Origin: Tenacibaculum sp.
GTDB taxonomy: Bacteria > Bacteroidota > Bacteroidia > Flavobacteriales > Flavobacteriaceae
Direction of reading: 5' to 3'
Assembly: GCA_020629275.1 (NCBI GenBank)
Contig: JAHDDQ010000008.1
Location: 1 to 64,000 of the forward strand
DNA: 64,000 bases
Shown piece by piece: positions 40,170-50,056 of this stretch. The first letter of the stretch is position 1; the number at the start of each line of letters is the position of its first letter. The notes under the pieces were generated by a model, which saw only the letters and a list, made by a program, of their open reading frames with translations, had not been told where the DNA came from and ran no database searches. A program made the position numbers and the translations under genes.

Positions 40170-42053
40170 TTATTGGACTTTTTGTAGAATGATTTTTTCT
40201 CTATTATCTTTATTCAAATATTTGAAAGAAAGAAGAATTCTTTCTTTGTTATTCAACAGTGAATTATAGTTCCATTTCGATAGCGTATGATTATTTGATA
40301 TTTCATCTTGAATATCCATTCTTAATTTATTTTCTTTTTGGGTTAATCCTATAAAGAAGTTTAGATTTACAAAATCAGGAACTTGACTTTTGTCATGTAT
40401 AAAGTAGAATGTAGAATTTTGCTCTTCTTTAAAGTTTATAATAACTTTAGAATTTATCTTAACTTTTTCAGCATCAGATTTTATACTAAACGGACCGCGA
40501 AATGTTATGGTATATTCGTGAAAATTTGATAACCCTTTTGTATTCAAGATGTTTTCTAATTTTTCTTTAAATATATTTAAGCTTTTTACTTTTGCTAAGT
40601 CTAACGTTTTTATGATTAGATAGGATTTCATTAAATGATAGTCACTCACCAAGTTGTTTTTTGATGTTAAATACTTAAAACACAACTCTAATTCTTTCAA
40701 TTGTTTATTATCATCTGCCGATAATGTAGCATTATTTATTTCCTCTTTTAGGTTTTTGATGACATCATCTATAGTTGTTGCAGGTCTATTAGCATGAGTC
40801 TGTTCATCATTAATGTTATCCTCTTTAATGACATTATTTTGAGGTGTATGTTTTTTTGTTGAGGGATGAGTTAAAACAGGTTCTTTTTTAATAGAAGGTC
40901 TAGGGGTTGAGGGAATAATTTCGTTTTTAGAGTTTTTATCCGATCCTTCACCTAGGTTCTTGAATTGACTTGATATATTGTCCTTTTTGGGATCATTTAT
41001 TTCGAGAGTTGACTGCTTTGTATCTATCACATCAGGAATGATAGTTTCATAATTATGAGACTGAGCGATGAAGAGTTCCTCTTTTTGAATAGAAAAAAAA
41101 GTAAATGCAGTAAGGCAGAATAAGAATGCTAAAGCAAATAAGCCAAAGGTAGTTCTTCTATTACTACCTTTATTTCCCTGAACACTTCCCTCAAGAGTAT
41201 TATTAGTTAATTGGATTTTTCCTTTAATTACCTTTACTAAGCCTACTGTAATGTTATCAAAACCTCCAGCATTGTTAGCAGCTTCTATTAAATTATCAAT
41301 ACATAAAGAGTTGTCATTGCTATTATGTTTTATAATAGATTCTATTTCTGAATCTTGAAGCATACCATTGAGTCCATCAGAGCAAAGTAATAGTATATCG
41401 TCTTTTAATAGTTCAACTTTAACCTTACCTACTTTTAAGGTAGATTTATTGTCCCCTAAACTTTGAGTAACAATATTACTGTCGGGATGAAAAAAAGCTT
41501 GTTCACTAGAAATTTGACCGTTGTTGATTAGTTGTTGAACCAGAGAATGATCTTCACTGATTTGAGTTAAACCTTCCGTAGGGCGGTAAAGATAAGCTCT
41601 GCTATCTCCTATCCAAGCAATATAGACAAAATCATCTTTTATTAATCCTATTATAACTGTAGTCCCCATTCCTTGTGTAGAACGATATGATTTGCTGTGT
41701 TTAATAATATCATTATTGGCATAATGGATAGCGTTTTCTAAGAAAGAAAATATCTTTCGTGGTTTTATTTTTTTATGCTTGTAATGCTTATTAAAATATT
41801 CTTTAATAGCCATTCCTGCTATATGAGAGGCAACTTCTCCTGCATTTAAACCTCCCATTCCATCTGCTATAATCATGAGAACGCCATTATCATCACTTTT
41901 ATATGAAGAAGGGCTCTGGTCGATTTTCCATTGATTTTCATGAAGATTGGGACTGAGGATAAAATTATCTTCATTATGTTCTCGCTGTAAACCGATATTT
42001 GTTTGCAGGGCTATAGAGTACTTCATTACATTTGCTTTGGTGGTTGTTGACAT
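40170..42053 (-). CDS. PP2C-family protein phosphatase with TM and C-terminal domain
   Basis: NIGLQREHNEDNF, IADGMGGLNAGEVAS, AWIGDSRAYL, LLLCSDGLNGML. Confidence 0.9.
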   Translation of the reverse strand: MSTTTKANVMKYSIALQTNIGLQREHNEDNFILSPNLHENQWKIDQSPSSYKSDDNGVLMIIADGMGGLNAGEVASHIAGMAIKEYFNKHYKHKKIKPRKIFSFLENAIHYANNDIIKHSKSYRSTQGMGTTVIIGLIKDDFVYIAWIGDSRAYLYRPTEGLTQISEDHSLVQQLINNGQISSEQAFFHPDSNIVTQSLGDNKSTLKVGKVKVELLKDDILLLCSDGLNGMLQDSEIESIIKHNSNDNSLCIDNLIEAANNAGGFDNITVGLVKVIKGKIQLTNNTLEGSVQGNKGSNRRTTFGLFALAFLFCLTAFTFFSIQKEELFIAQSHNYETIIPDVIDTKQSTLEINDPKKDNISSQFKNLGEGSDKNSKNEIIPSTPRPSIKKEPVLTHPSTKKHTPQNNVIKEDNINDEQTHANRPATTIDDVIKNLKEEINNATLSADDNKQLKELELCFKYLTSKNNLVSDYHLMKSYLIIKTLDLAKVKSLNIFKEKLENILNTKGLSNFHEYTITFRGPFSIKSDAEKVKINSKVIINFKEEQNSTFYFIHDKSQVPDFVNLNFFIGLTQKENKLRMDIQDEISNNHTLSKWNYNSLLNNKERILLSFKYLNKDNREKIILQKVQ

Positions 42054-42062
42054 AACTAATTA

Positions 42063-43106
42063 TTATTTACAGGTATCAATGATATTTAGCGGAGTTATTT
42101 TATTTTTTTTATATCTACAAGCAATTCGATAGGATTGTCTATTATCCTCTATACAGAATCCCCCATAACCATTAATCATTACTATTCCTTTTTCATCAGC
42201 ATCTAGCATTAAGGATATAATACCATTATTATCAGAAGTATATATTTGTTCCCTTTTAGATGTTGGTTTTATTTTTATTTGTTTGTTTCTGAATGACTTT
42301 GATTTTCCTTTTTTGTCTGTTAATGTTATTTTGATAATATTGGGGTCTGAATTTTTAGTGGCTTTCTCTTTTTTTATATTGTTAATATCAGAAAGATAAT
42401 GGAGTTGCCATTTGTTGGAGTTTTGTTTTTGAGTCAAAATACCAGATAAAAGAAAGTTTGTTTGCCCTGTAGATGTAACTACATCAAATACCGCAGCGCC
42501 TATTGGAATACCTTTTACTGGTATTACATCAAGGGTATAAATAGAGTCTTCATGTTGAGGTATTGTTCTAAATACCGCTTTTTTTATAGGAGTATTAGGG
42601 TTTACTGACCAAGATGAATCTGCATACAAGACGTAAACCCATTGGAATTCATTTAGGTCTCTGTATCTACAACCTAGACTTTCTAAATTTTTATTTTCTT
42701 TGTATTCAATTGTATATAGTTCTTCGGATCTATTTTCTATAGGGATATTGATGTATTGAAAATTATTTTTTGTGATAGGTTTTACCTTGGTCTTTGTAAT
42801 TACTGGTGTTAATTCTTGATCGTTATTAGGATAAGAGTTTGAAACAAAATTATTAGTCCAGATAACATTTTCAGCAAAAATGCCAATTCCAAACACTCTG
42901 TCATAGTACTCGTTTGTTCCTTTATAAAATCGCTCACCGTTTTTATGCTCTAAAACATAGTCGTGTTGAACAATACATATCGACTTTTCTACTGCTTTTT
43001 CTAATAAAGGGTTAGACAAATTTACCTTAAATATATTGCTCTGTGCATAAGTATTATAACAAGAAATTAGAGCTATTCCGATGAATATTTTTTTTAATAA
43101 ATCCAT
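42063..43106 (-). CDS. Secreted hypothetical protein (ORF extends to 43130)
   Basis: MDLLKKIFIGIALISCYNTYAQ signal peptide; operon with PP2C. Confidence 0.6.
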   Translation of the reverse strand: MDLLKKIFIGIALISCYNTYAQSNIFKVNLSNPLLEKAVEKSICIVQHDYVLEHKNGERFYKGTNEYYDRVFGIGIFAENVIWTNNFVSNSYPNNDQELTPVITKTKVKPITKNNFQYINIPIENRSEELYTIEYKENKNLESLGCRYRDLNEFQWVYVLYADSSWSVNPNTPIKKAVFRTIPQHEDSIYTLDVIPVKGIPIGAAVFDVVTSTGQTNFLLSGILTQKQNSNKWQLHYLSDINNIKKEKATKNSDPNIIKITLTDKKGKSKSFRNKQIKIKPTSKREQIYTSDNNGIISLMLDADEKGIVMINGYGGFCIEDNRQSYRIACRYKKNKITPLNIIDTCK

Positions 43107-43162
43107 AATATTTTTTTTGTCCAAACACATTATATAATAATGTATTTGGACTGGTTATTAGT

Positions 43163-44815
43163 TTACTTTATATTTCCAGTAGGTGTGAGCATAACAAATG
43201 TAATTGAAGTAGTAGGTGATGTGCTTCCAGATGAAACAATACCTACTGCATATGCCTTTCCGTCTCTGACAACAAAACATGGACCTCCTGAGTTACCTTG
43301 ATCGGTACCAACGTTACTGATCTGAATATATCCGTTTTTATCTAGACCAGGTTGAGCAACATTACTTTCACTAAACGATATTTTTATATTGTCCAAATCA
43401 TTTAATTCAGTTGCACGTGGATATCCTAGAATCATGATTTTTTCCCCTGCTTTTAAAGACTTAGACATTGATTCTCCCATCTTGATTTTGCCTTTTTCTT
43501 TTTGTGGGGCAGTGACTGCCCAGTCGCTACTACCTGAATGCATAGAAAACCCAGACATAACTTTTTCTTCAAATATTTGATCATAGCTTTCTTTCAATAC
43601 AATGCTCTCTCTATTAATTTTGAAATCTTTACTAGTTAATTTTATAACCTTTCCGGAAGGAGAGACTGCTTCTAGATTAGCGTATACTTTAGCACCTGAA
43701 ATGGTTTTCTCAATTAAATTGGCTAAATATGTTGGATTATGAACTACACCATCTGCAGTTAATATGTATTGTGAATCAGGATTTCCATAAAGCCATGGAT
43801 GTGAAACGTGTCTTGCCGTTACAAATCGACCATCGTCCAATAAAAAGCCAGTACCAGTTCCTTGTATACTTGCACATAGATTATTTACATAAGCTAAAAT
43901 ACTGGGAGGTAAATCGGCTTCCACAGTTACCCCTAACATTTTAATTAAATAAACATCATCTTGATACATATTGACGAGCTCGACTCTACTTATATCTTTG
44001 ACTAAGCTCGCTTCTAATTCGGCTTGTTTTGCGCTAATTTCAGCTAACTTATTTTTTTGATTACTAATTAATTTAGAGTAGTCTTGAACTTGTTTTTGCA
44101 TATTTTGCATCTCTTTCTTAGCTATTTTGTTTTCTTTTCTAACTTTGTCAGCCTGCTCTTGAGATATAGAAACTTCTTTTTCTAATTTTTGATTGTAAGT
44201 TTCAAGGTCAGTTAAGTTATCTTGGAAGGAAAACAATTGTTTTTTTAGAGCTTCGTTTTCATTATAAAAGGAGTAAGTAAAATAGCCTCCAGCACCAATA
44301 GAAGTCGTTAAGAATACCACCATAATTAATAGTGCTGTTTTAAACGGTCGTAAAACTTCTTGTCTAAATGCCTGTAAGCGTATAGATAAAGGAAGACTTT
44401 TTGCAGTATTGTTTGGTGGAGTATTAAAGCCAATCTTAGGCCCTTCCATAGCAAGTTGTATTTCATCGCCATTTTGAAGTTTCCATTGATCTGCTACAGG
44501 TTGTCCATTTACTAATGTTGGATTGGTTTGTGATAGGTTTCTAATGACATAATCGTTACCTTCTTTTTGAATAGCAGCATGTCTTCTACTTACATAAACA
44601 CTTTCAGGTGTAAAGTTTAGGGCTGCCTTAGGGCTACGTCCTAATTCTACATAATCACTGGTGTAAGTAAATTTTTGACCTGGTTTATATTTTTGAGTTG
44701 GTGTTTTTATTTCTAAAACAAAAAATGTTCGCCCTTTTGCTCCAACTAGTGATTGGAAACCAGCACCAACTGATTTTTTAAAACTGGGTGCTACTTGTGT
44801 CTTTCGGTTATTCAT
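43163..44815 (-). CDS. FHA + TM + coiled coil + trypsin-like protease
   Basis: VELGRSPKAALNFTPESVYVSRRHAAI; TM LLIMVVFLTTSIGAGGYF; GRFVTARHVSHP and QGNSGGPCFV. Confidence 0.8.
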   Translation of the reverse strand: MNNRKTQVAPSFKKSVGAGFQSLVGAKGRTFFVLEIKTPTQKYKPGQKFTYTSDYVELGRSPKAALNFTPESVYVSRRHAAIQKEGNDYVIRNLSQTNPTLVNGQPVADQWKLQNGDEIQLAMEGPKIGFNTPPNNTAKSLPLSIRLQAFRQEVLRPFKTALLIMVVFLTTSIGAGGYFTYSFYNENEALKKQLFSFQDNLTDLETYNQKLEKEVSISQEQADKVRKENKIAKKEMQNMQKQVQDYSKLISNQKNKLAEISAKQAELEASLVKDISRVELVNMYQDDVYLIKMLGVTVEADLPPSILAYVNNLCASIQGTGTGFLLDDGRFVTARHVSHPWLYGNPDSQYILTADGVVHNPTYLANLIEKTISGAKVYANLEAVSPSGKVIKLTSKDFKINRESIVLKESYDQIFEEKVMSGFSMHSGSSDWAVTAPQKEKGKIKMGESMSKSLKAGEKIMILGYPRATELNDLDNIKISFSESNVAQPGLDKNGYIQISNVGTDQGNSGGPCFVVRDGKAYAVGIVSSGSTSPTTSITFVMLTPTGNIK

Positions 44816-44859
44816 GATGTATTGATTTTTTTCTTAGAATGCAATTTTATATTTACTTA

Positions 44860-44888
44860 TTGATACATCTAAGCTTTGAAAGGTTACC
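44860..44888 (-). promoter_or_regulatory. ECF-type promoter motif, site 9
   Basis: Minus strand GGTAACCTTTCAAAGCTTAGATGTATCAA. Confidence 0.75.
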
Positions 44889-44911
44889 AAGAACTATTGA
44901 TAATTTTGATG

Positions 44912-46171
44912 CTATATGATATTCATATTGCATCGTATTTCTTGTGTATCTCTTTCTATATCTATGATATATTGAAACTTTATTTTTTGGATACCTTCTG
45001 AATTAGATATAATAATGGACTCTATATAGTCATTGGAATCATAGTTGTATTTTATCTTTCCTATCTGGGTTTGGAAAAGTTGGTAATGTATTTCTTTGAT
45101 TTTATTGTTTTCTTGATAACTAATAGAAGCTTCCATGCTTGTCTCTTCATTTAGTAGTTTTCTGGTATAGGTATTTTGCTTTTTGATGTCTTTATAGAGT
45201 AATCTATTTTGGGTGTCAAATTTTTGAAGCGCAATACTGTTATCTGTATATGTAAGGTGCTTGATCCAATCATGGCTGTTAAAAGAGTCTGTGGAAAAAA
45301 CAGCTTCACTTTTTATAATCTGATTTGGGAGGTGTTTTATTTTCTGTATTCTCGGTTTGGGATTAATGAATTTTATCTTTGATGATATTTGCTTTTCATT
45401 TAAACTTAGAATTCGCTTGTTTAAAGTTTTTGTGTTTTCAAAAATTGAAACTTGAAATAATTCTTTTAAAGAGCTTTTCTTAATTTCTATATCTAGTTCC
45501 CTATATTCTTTTCCATTAAGAACAAAACGATATTTTTCTTTTTCGTACATATCAATAGTTAGGGGGATGATATTTTCTTCAAATAGAAACCCATCTAGAA
45601 TATAAAAAATAGGAGGCCAGTTTAATTCTTTTAATAACATTTCTGATACTTCTTTTTGTACTACTTCCTGTGGAATCAGCTTATTGAAAAATATCGGGAT
45701 CATTAGAAAGGCACTCAATGATAAGCTTACTGACAGAAGCCAAAAATATCGGAATGGTCGAAATATTTGATTGATAGCTGTTCTGAAAATGGTGATTAAA
45801 TTAAGCTTCGACGGTTTGCAGGTACGATAAAATATTTTGAGACCTGATCCATCTACTTCGATAACATCACCATCTTTTAAGTACCATGTATTTACAATTT
45901 TAGTACCGTTAACTTTGGTTGAATTGATTTTAGAAATAGAATTTATGATTACCTTACCTTGCTCTTGTTTGATAGAGGCTTGAATCCTACTAAAAAAAGG
46001 ATTTTTGATTCTTAAATTACATGTTCGATTCCTACCAATAACTACTGTAGAAATATTAAAAAGATATGTTTTAGAAGCTTTACTACTCACATAGCTGAGC
46101 CAAAAAGTATTTTTTTTATTGCCAAAGATTAATTTTAAGGTATCCAATAATATGTTAAAAAATGTTTTCAC
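44912..46171 (-). CDS. FHA-domain TM protein
   Basis: VVIGRNRTCNLRIKNPFFSRIQASI...NSTKVNGTKI; TM YFWLLSVSLSLSAFLMIPIFF. Confidence 0.7.
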   Translation of the reverse strand: MKTFFNILLDTLKLIFGNKKNTFWLSYVSSKASKTYLFNISTVVIGRNRTCNLRIKNPFFSRIQASIKQEQGKVIINSISKINSTKVNGTKIVNTWYLKDGDVIEVDGSGLKIFYRTCKPSKLNLITIFRTAINQIFRPFRYFWLLSVSLSLSAFLMIPIFFNKLIPQEVVQKEVSEMLLKELNWPPIFYILDGFLFEENIIPLTIDMYEKEKYRFVLNGKEYRELDIEIKKSSLKELFQVSIFENTKTLNKRILSLNEKQISSKIKFINPKPRIQKIKHLPNQIIKSEAVFSTDSFNSHDWIKHLTYTDNSIALQKFDTQNRLLYKDIKKQNTYTRKLLNEETSMEASISYQENNKIKEIHYQLFQTQIGKIKYNYDSNDYIESIIISNSEGIQKIKFQYIIDIERDTQEIRCNMNII

Positions 46172-47475
46172 ACTTGATTTATTTTTAATGTTGTATCTCC
46201 TATTATGAGAATATCATTGGATTTTAATTCTACACCAAGTTCATCTATTTTTTGGGAATTTACGGTTACTCCATTGGTAGATTTATACCATCCCCATTTG
46301 CCTTGTTTTTCTCTCCATTGACCATCTCTAATGAACCACTGAATTTTAGGTTGTGATATTTTTTCGATGGTAGCATGACGACTTGATATGTAAGATGTCA
46401 TTGTTTCTTTGATTCCAATATCATTATTATTGGGGCTATTAGTATCCAACCAGCCTAGCCTTAGAATACCTTCTTTTGTATTTAATAATTCAGATAAATT
46501 GTAAACTCTACCCTTTTCTTCTCCATGCATGACCTCTAAAGTCATAGCTCCACTTGGAGTATCTGATTTTTGACTTGGGTGAGCTTGAATATGACAACCC
46601 AATTGGGATATGAGATTGTCAATATTATCATAGCGCTCATTTTTATAATCAGGGTGAAGACATCTGCCAATTATGTCAACCCAATAAGAAGGGATGGAAG
46701 GATTATATTGTTGTATATTAACCCACTTTCCTTCTCTGGCTCGCTGCATATAATTAGCAAGATCAGTTTCCGTATTAAGTGTCCCAAATGGTAGTTTGCC
46801 TCCTGAAAATATTTCATACATCGTTACACCAAAAGAGAAAATATCTGTAACTGCACTCATCGCTTTAAAGGAAGTACGTCTGTCGAGTTGTTCTGGTGCG
46901 ATATAAGCATAAGTACCAAATACATTTTTAGAACGACCTAAAATATTGCGCTCGGTCATGCGTTGTTGTTTGAAACCCGCAATACCAAAATCGGTTAGTT
47001 TAACCACATCGTTGGTTCCAAATAAAATATTATCAGGTTTGATATCTCTATGGAAAATACCATTTTTATGCAAATCGGATAAGCCTTTTAAGATTTGACA
47101 AGTAACTTTATTGATAATATCAAAAGAAGGAAGATCATGGATGTATTTGGACAATGTTCCATTTGGGCAAAATTCCATGACGATATATGGGTTTCCTAGA
47201 TGAATACCTTTGGCTACACTTTGTACAAGGTGTTTGCTACTTACTTGACCACATTCAAACTCTCTATCAAATCGTTCTACTATTTTTTCTCGTTCTTTAT
47301 CATAAGGGACTTCCCATAGCTTCAATAGTTTTAGGGCATAGCTTTTACCATGTAGCGATACTTCATATACAACTCCGAAAGTGCCTTCACCCAATGTACT
47401 TTTGATACAATATTCTTTAATATATTGACCTGCCTTCATCATAACCCTTTGTGGAATTGCAGAACGAGTAGCCAT
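46168..47475 (-). CDS. Ser/Thr protein kinase with C-terminal FHA-like domain
   Basis: YCIKSTLGEGTFGVVYEV, FHRDIKPDNILF, TDFGIAGF; SYISSRHATIEKI...NGVTVNSQKI. Confidence 0.9.
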   Translation of the reverse strand: MATRSAIPQRVMMKAGQYIKEYCIKSTLGEGTFGVVYEVSLHGKSYALKLLKLWEVPYDKEREKIVERFDREFECGQVSSKHLVQSVAKGIHLGNPYIVMEFCPNGTLSKYIHDLPSFDIINKVTCQILKGLSDLHKNGIFHRDIKPDNILFGTNDVVKLTDFGIAGFKQQRMTERNILGRSKNVFGTYAYIAPEQLDRRTSFKAMSAVTDIFSFGVTMYEIFSGGKLPFGTLNTETDLANYMQRAREGKWVNIQQYNPSIPSYWVDIIGRCLHPDYKNERYDNIDNLISQLGCHIQAHPSQKSDTPSGAMTLEVMHGEEKGRVYNLSELLNTKEGILRLGWLDTNSPNNNDIGIKETMTSYISSRHATIEKISQPKIQWFIRDGQWREKQGKWGWYKSTNGVTVNSQKIDELGVELKSNDILIIGDTTLKINQV

Positions 47476-47487
47476 AATTAATAGGTT

Positions 47488-48126
47488 TTAATCTTTTTTG
47501 AATACAAATCGTTTGTTACCAAACATAACCACCATTCCTTCTACTAAATGTATTTTTTGATGGTCTTCCAATCGGATATATGTGCTTTTGAGTTCGCTTT
47601 TGTTTTCGATATACCATTGACCATTCTCATTGGAAATGAGTGCTTGAGTTTTACTGGTTATGGTTTTATTGCCTGGACTCAGGTTGTCTCGGTTAAGTTC
47701 TACCTGATCTTCTTGAAAACTCACAGCTTCTCCTGATGGCTTACCTGTACGGTCGAGCGCAACTAGCTGAAATGCAGATGAAGTGGCTTCTTCCCAATAA
47801 GGTACTGTACCTGTCGCTACTTTAGGTTTTTCTTTTATAGGCTCACTAGGTTTTTCCTTTTTTTCTGTTAATGGAAATTGGCAATAAACACAATTACTGA
47901 CACCTGCTCTATTGGTAGCATGGCAATTGGGACAAACGATCATAGTTGATTTATTTTTATTGATTTTAGAATTAGGTTGATCTATGTAGTCGCTATTAGA
48001 AATAGCTCCTCTTATGGTCTTTTTCATTTTATTATTATTTGGACTAGCTGGAAAGGGCGTTCTACACTTGATACAAATTTCTACACCTGCTTTATTTTCC
48101 CATCCACAATTGAGGCATCTTTTCAT
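47488..48126 (-). CDS. Double zinc-ribbon + FHA-like protein
   Basis: CLNCGWENKAGVEICIKC and CPNCHATNRAGVSNCVYC; C-terminal FHA-like region. Confidence 0.7.
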   Translation of the reverse strand: MKRCLNCGWENKAGVEICIKCRTPFPASPNNNKMKKTIRGAISNSDYIDQPNSKINKNKSTMIVCPNCHATNRAGVSNCVYCQFPLTEKKEKPSEPIKEKPKVATGTVPYWEEATSSAFQLVALDRTGKPSGEAVSFQEDQVELNRDNLSPGNKTITSKTQALISNENGQWYIENKSELKSTYIRLEDHQKIHLVEGMVVMFGNKRFVFKKD

Positions 48127-48174
48127 GACTACATCATTTTTGATTGTATTGATTTATTTTTGTGTTTTCATTTC

Positions 48175-48203
48175 TTAATACCATGACTGGAAAAAAGGTT
48201 ACC
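48175..48203 (-). promoter_or_regulatory. ECF-type promoter motif, site 10
   Basis: Minus strand GGTAACCTTTTTTCCAGTCATGGTATTAA. Confidence 0.8.
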
Positions 48204-48217
48204 GCCTAAATGCAAAA

Positions 48218-48243
48218 AAGCCTTCCCAGAGTTGAGAAGGCTT
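48218..48243 (-). terminator. Terminator hairpin
   Basis: AAGCCTTC...GAAGGCTT. Confidence 0.6.
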
Positions 48244-48265
48244 GATGAATGAGCATTTTCTATTT

Positions 48266-49063
48266 TTAGTTGCAAGTATATTCGTATTCCATTATTGAAA
48301 CATTTCCGTCTTCTTGTGTGATAGTGGCTTTTATAGGATAATCATGCTCATTATACTCATATTCATAGTCTCGTTGATGAGTGATTGTACCGCTCGAAGA
48401 ACGATTTTCAAATTTAGTTATATTAAATTTGGGATATCCTTCTTTTAAATTAATCGCTTCATTATATGGTCTCATGCCATCAAATTCATATGTTTTTGTG
48501 TAATCGATCGATTCTGGATTGCCTGAATAATTTCTTTCAAAATAACTACAATTGTCTCCAAAGTACTCATATTCCTTTCTCCAAGACAAAACACCATCAT
48601 TATCATATCGCCGCTTTGCCTCAATCGAACAATCACTCGAATTATGATGACTATATAAATGTTGAGAGATGTATTCATTTTCACCATTTTCCACATAATA
48701 CCATTTTCGTTCAGAGATTAGACCTTCTTGGTTATATGCATATTCGCTAAAACTTGACTTGTCTCCATCTTCATTAAAGTTGTTGACTACCACAATACGA
48801 TCCTCACTATCGTAGCCATACGTTTGATACCAATCAACTACTCCATTTTCATCAAATTCATTTTTGCGAAGCACTCTATCTCCATCATATATAAACTCTT
48901 CATAAATAGCTCCATCTAAATAAACTCTGTCTATTTTACATGTAGTTTCTTGTCCTGTTGTGGGATTTCCATTTGTATCAAGGTTAATATCCTCATCCTT
49001 CGTACAAGCTGAAAAAAGTAAAGTTACTGTCAAAAAAGTCAGGATTAAATTTAAGTATTTCAT
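48266..49063 (-). CDS. Lipoprotein with YD-like repeats (ORF extends to 49150; MKYLNLIL start preferred)
   Basis: MKYLNLILTFLTVTLLFSACTKDED lipobox; YDGDRVLRKNEFDENGVVDWYQTYGYDSEDRI repeats. Confidence 0.75.
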   Translation of the reverse strand: MKYLNLILTFLTVTLLFSACTKDEDINLDTNGNPTTGQETTCKIDRVYLDGAIYEEFIYDGDRVLRKNEFDENGVVDWYQTYGYDSEDRIVVVNNFNEDGDKSSFSEYAYNQEGLISERKWYYVENGENEYISQHLYSHHNSSDCSIEAKRRYDNDGVLSWRKEYEYFGDNCSYFERNYSGNPESIDYTKTYEFDGMRPYNEAINLKEGYPKFNITKFENRSSSGTITHQRDYEYEYNEHDYPIKATITQEDGNVSIMEYEYTCN

Positions 49064-49119
49064 TATTTTAGATTTGTATTTTTTCAGAAATAGCACCCTT
49101 AATTGGGTGTTGTCGTCTG

Positions 49120-49148
49120 TTAATACCATGAGTAAAAAAAAGGTTACC
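49120..49148 (-). promoter_or_regulatory. ECF-type promoter motif, site 11
   Basis: Minus strand GGTAACCTTTTTTTTACTCATGGTATTAA. Confidence 0.8.
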
Positions 49149-49165
49149 ACTTATTTAGAAAAAAG

Positions 49166-49197
49166 AAAAGCCTTCCAGAATTTTCTGGAAGGCTTTT
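49166..49197 (-). terminator. Terminator hairpin
   Basis: AAAAGCCTTCCAGAA...TTCTGGAAGGCTTTT. Confidence 0.75.
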
Positions 49198-49241
49198 TAA
49201 TATCGTTTTTCTTATATCTATAGAATTGTCTGGATAGTACC

Positions 49242-49886
49242 CTAATCTTGTACACAACGACAATAGCTATATTCATCTATATCTAAGGTAGTCCGAAGAG
49301 TTATCTCTGTTGGATAATTATTTATAAAACCATATATATAAGCATTTGTAGTTTCATATTCATCCGTTCTTGTTGAAGACCAATAATACGTTGCCATATC
49401 ATCATTGGTACCAAATATCTGATAGAAATTACCATTTTTTTTCTTTTTTAATGATTTCAAGGTTTCTTTTCCTACATCATTATTTGTTAAGTAAACATTA
49501 TCATCATATATGCCATATCCTCCATAAGCATCAAATAAATTACTCCAATCTTTGTTACTTGGCAATCGCCAGCCATCAGGGCAGACTCTTTTTGCCGCTT
49601 TCCAAGAGTAAAGCCGCCCTAAGCCCAGAAGACACTTGGCGTCTTCTGGATTATATTTGTACTTTTTTAGATTACTCATTGCACATGCACAGTCTTTATC
49701 TTTTCCTATTTGAAAACTCATATTTTCAACCATCCATTTTTTCCCATCTTTGAGTCGCATCCATTTGTAGGTTTGGTTGTCTCTATTATCTTGGAATACT
49801 CCTTCTTGGTTTTCCCAAATGAATCCACTTGTGACAATAAAGATTAATAATACAGAGAATGATAAATAGCATTTTGAAAAAGTCAT
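49242..49886 (-). CDS. Secreted FISUMP-domain protein
   Basis: WMRLKDGKKWMVENM...CPDGWRLPSNKDWSNLFDAYGG...YYWSST. Confidence 0.75.
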   Translation of the reverse strand: MTFSKCYLSFSVLLIFIVTSGFIWENQEGVFQDNRDNQTYKWMRLKDGKKWMVENMSFQIGKDKDCACAMSNLKKYKYNPEDAKCLLGLGRLYSWKAAKRVCPDGWRLPSNKDWSNLFDAYGGYGIYDDNVYLTNNDVGKETLKSLKKKKNGNFYQIFGTNDDMATYYWSSTRTDEYETTNAYIYGFINNYPTEITLRTTLDIDEYSYCRCVQD

Positions 49887-49979
49887 TTTTGATTTTTTTG
49901 AAGAGATGTTACATAAGTTTTTATATTATGTAGAATCCTTGGTTTTAAAAAAATTACCCATACTGGGTGTTATCGCTTC

Positions 49980-50008
49980 TTAATACCTTGGGTATTAAAA
50001 AGGTTACC
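49980..50008 (-). promoter_or_regulatory. ECF-type promoter motif, site 12
   Basis: Minus strand GGTAACCTTTTTAATACCCAAGGTATTAA. Confidence 0.8.
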
Positions 50009-50056
50009 ACACCATCAAAAAAAGCCCTACAAAACTTTTGAAATAAGTGTTTACTT

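Noticed and set aside
43120-43150. Hairpin TCCAAACACATTAT / ATAATGTATTTGGA as a terminator
   Set aside because: On the minus strand it is followed by A-rich, not T-rich, sequence and sits inside an apparent operon; function unclear.
49370-49753. 127-aa plus-strand ORF opposite the FISUMP gene
   Set aside because: Antisense, His/Tyr-rich low-complexity translation; no independent support.
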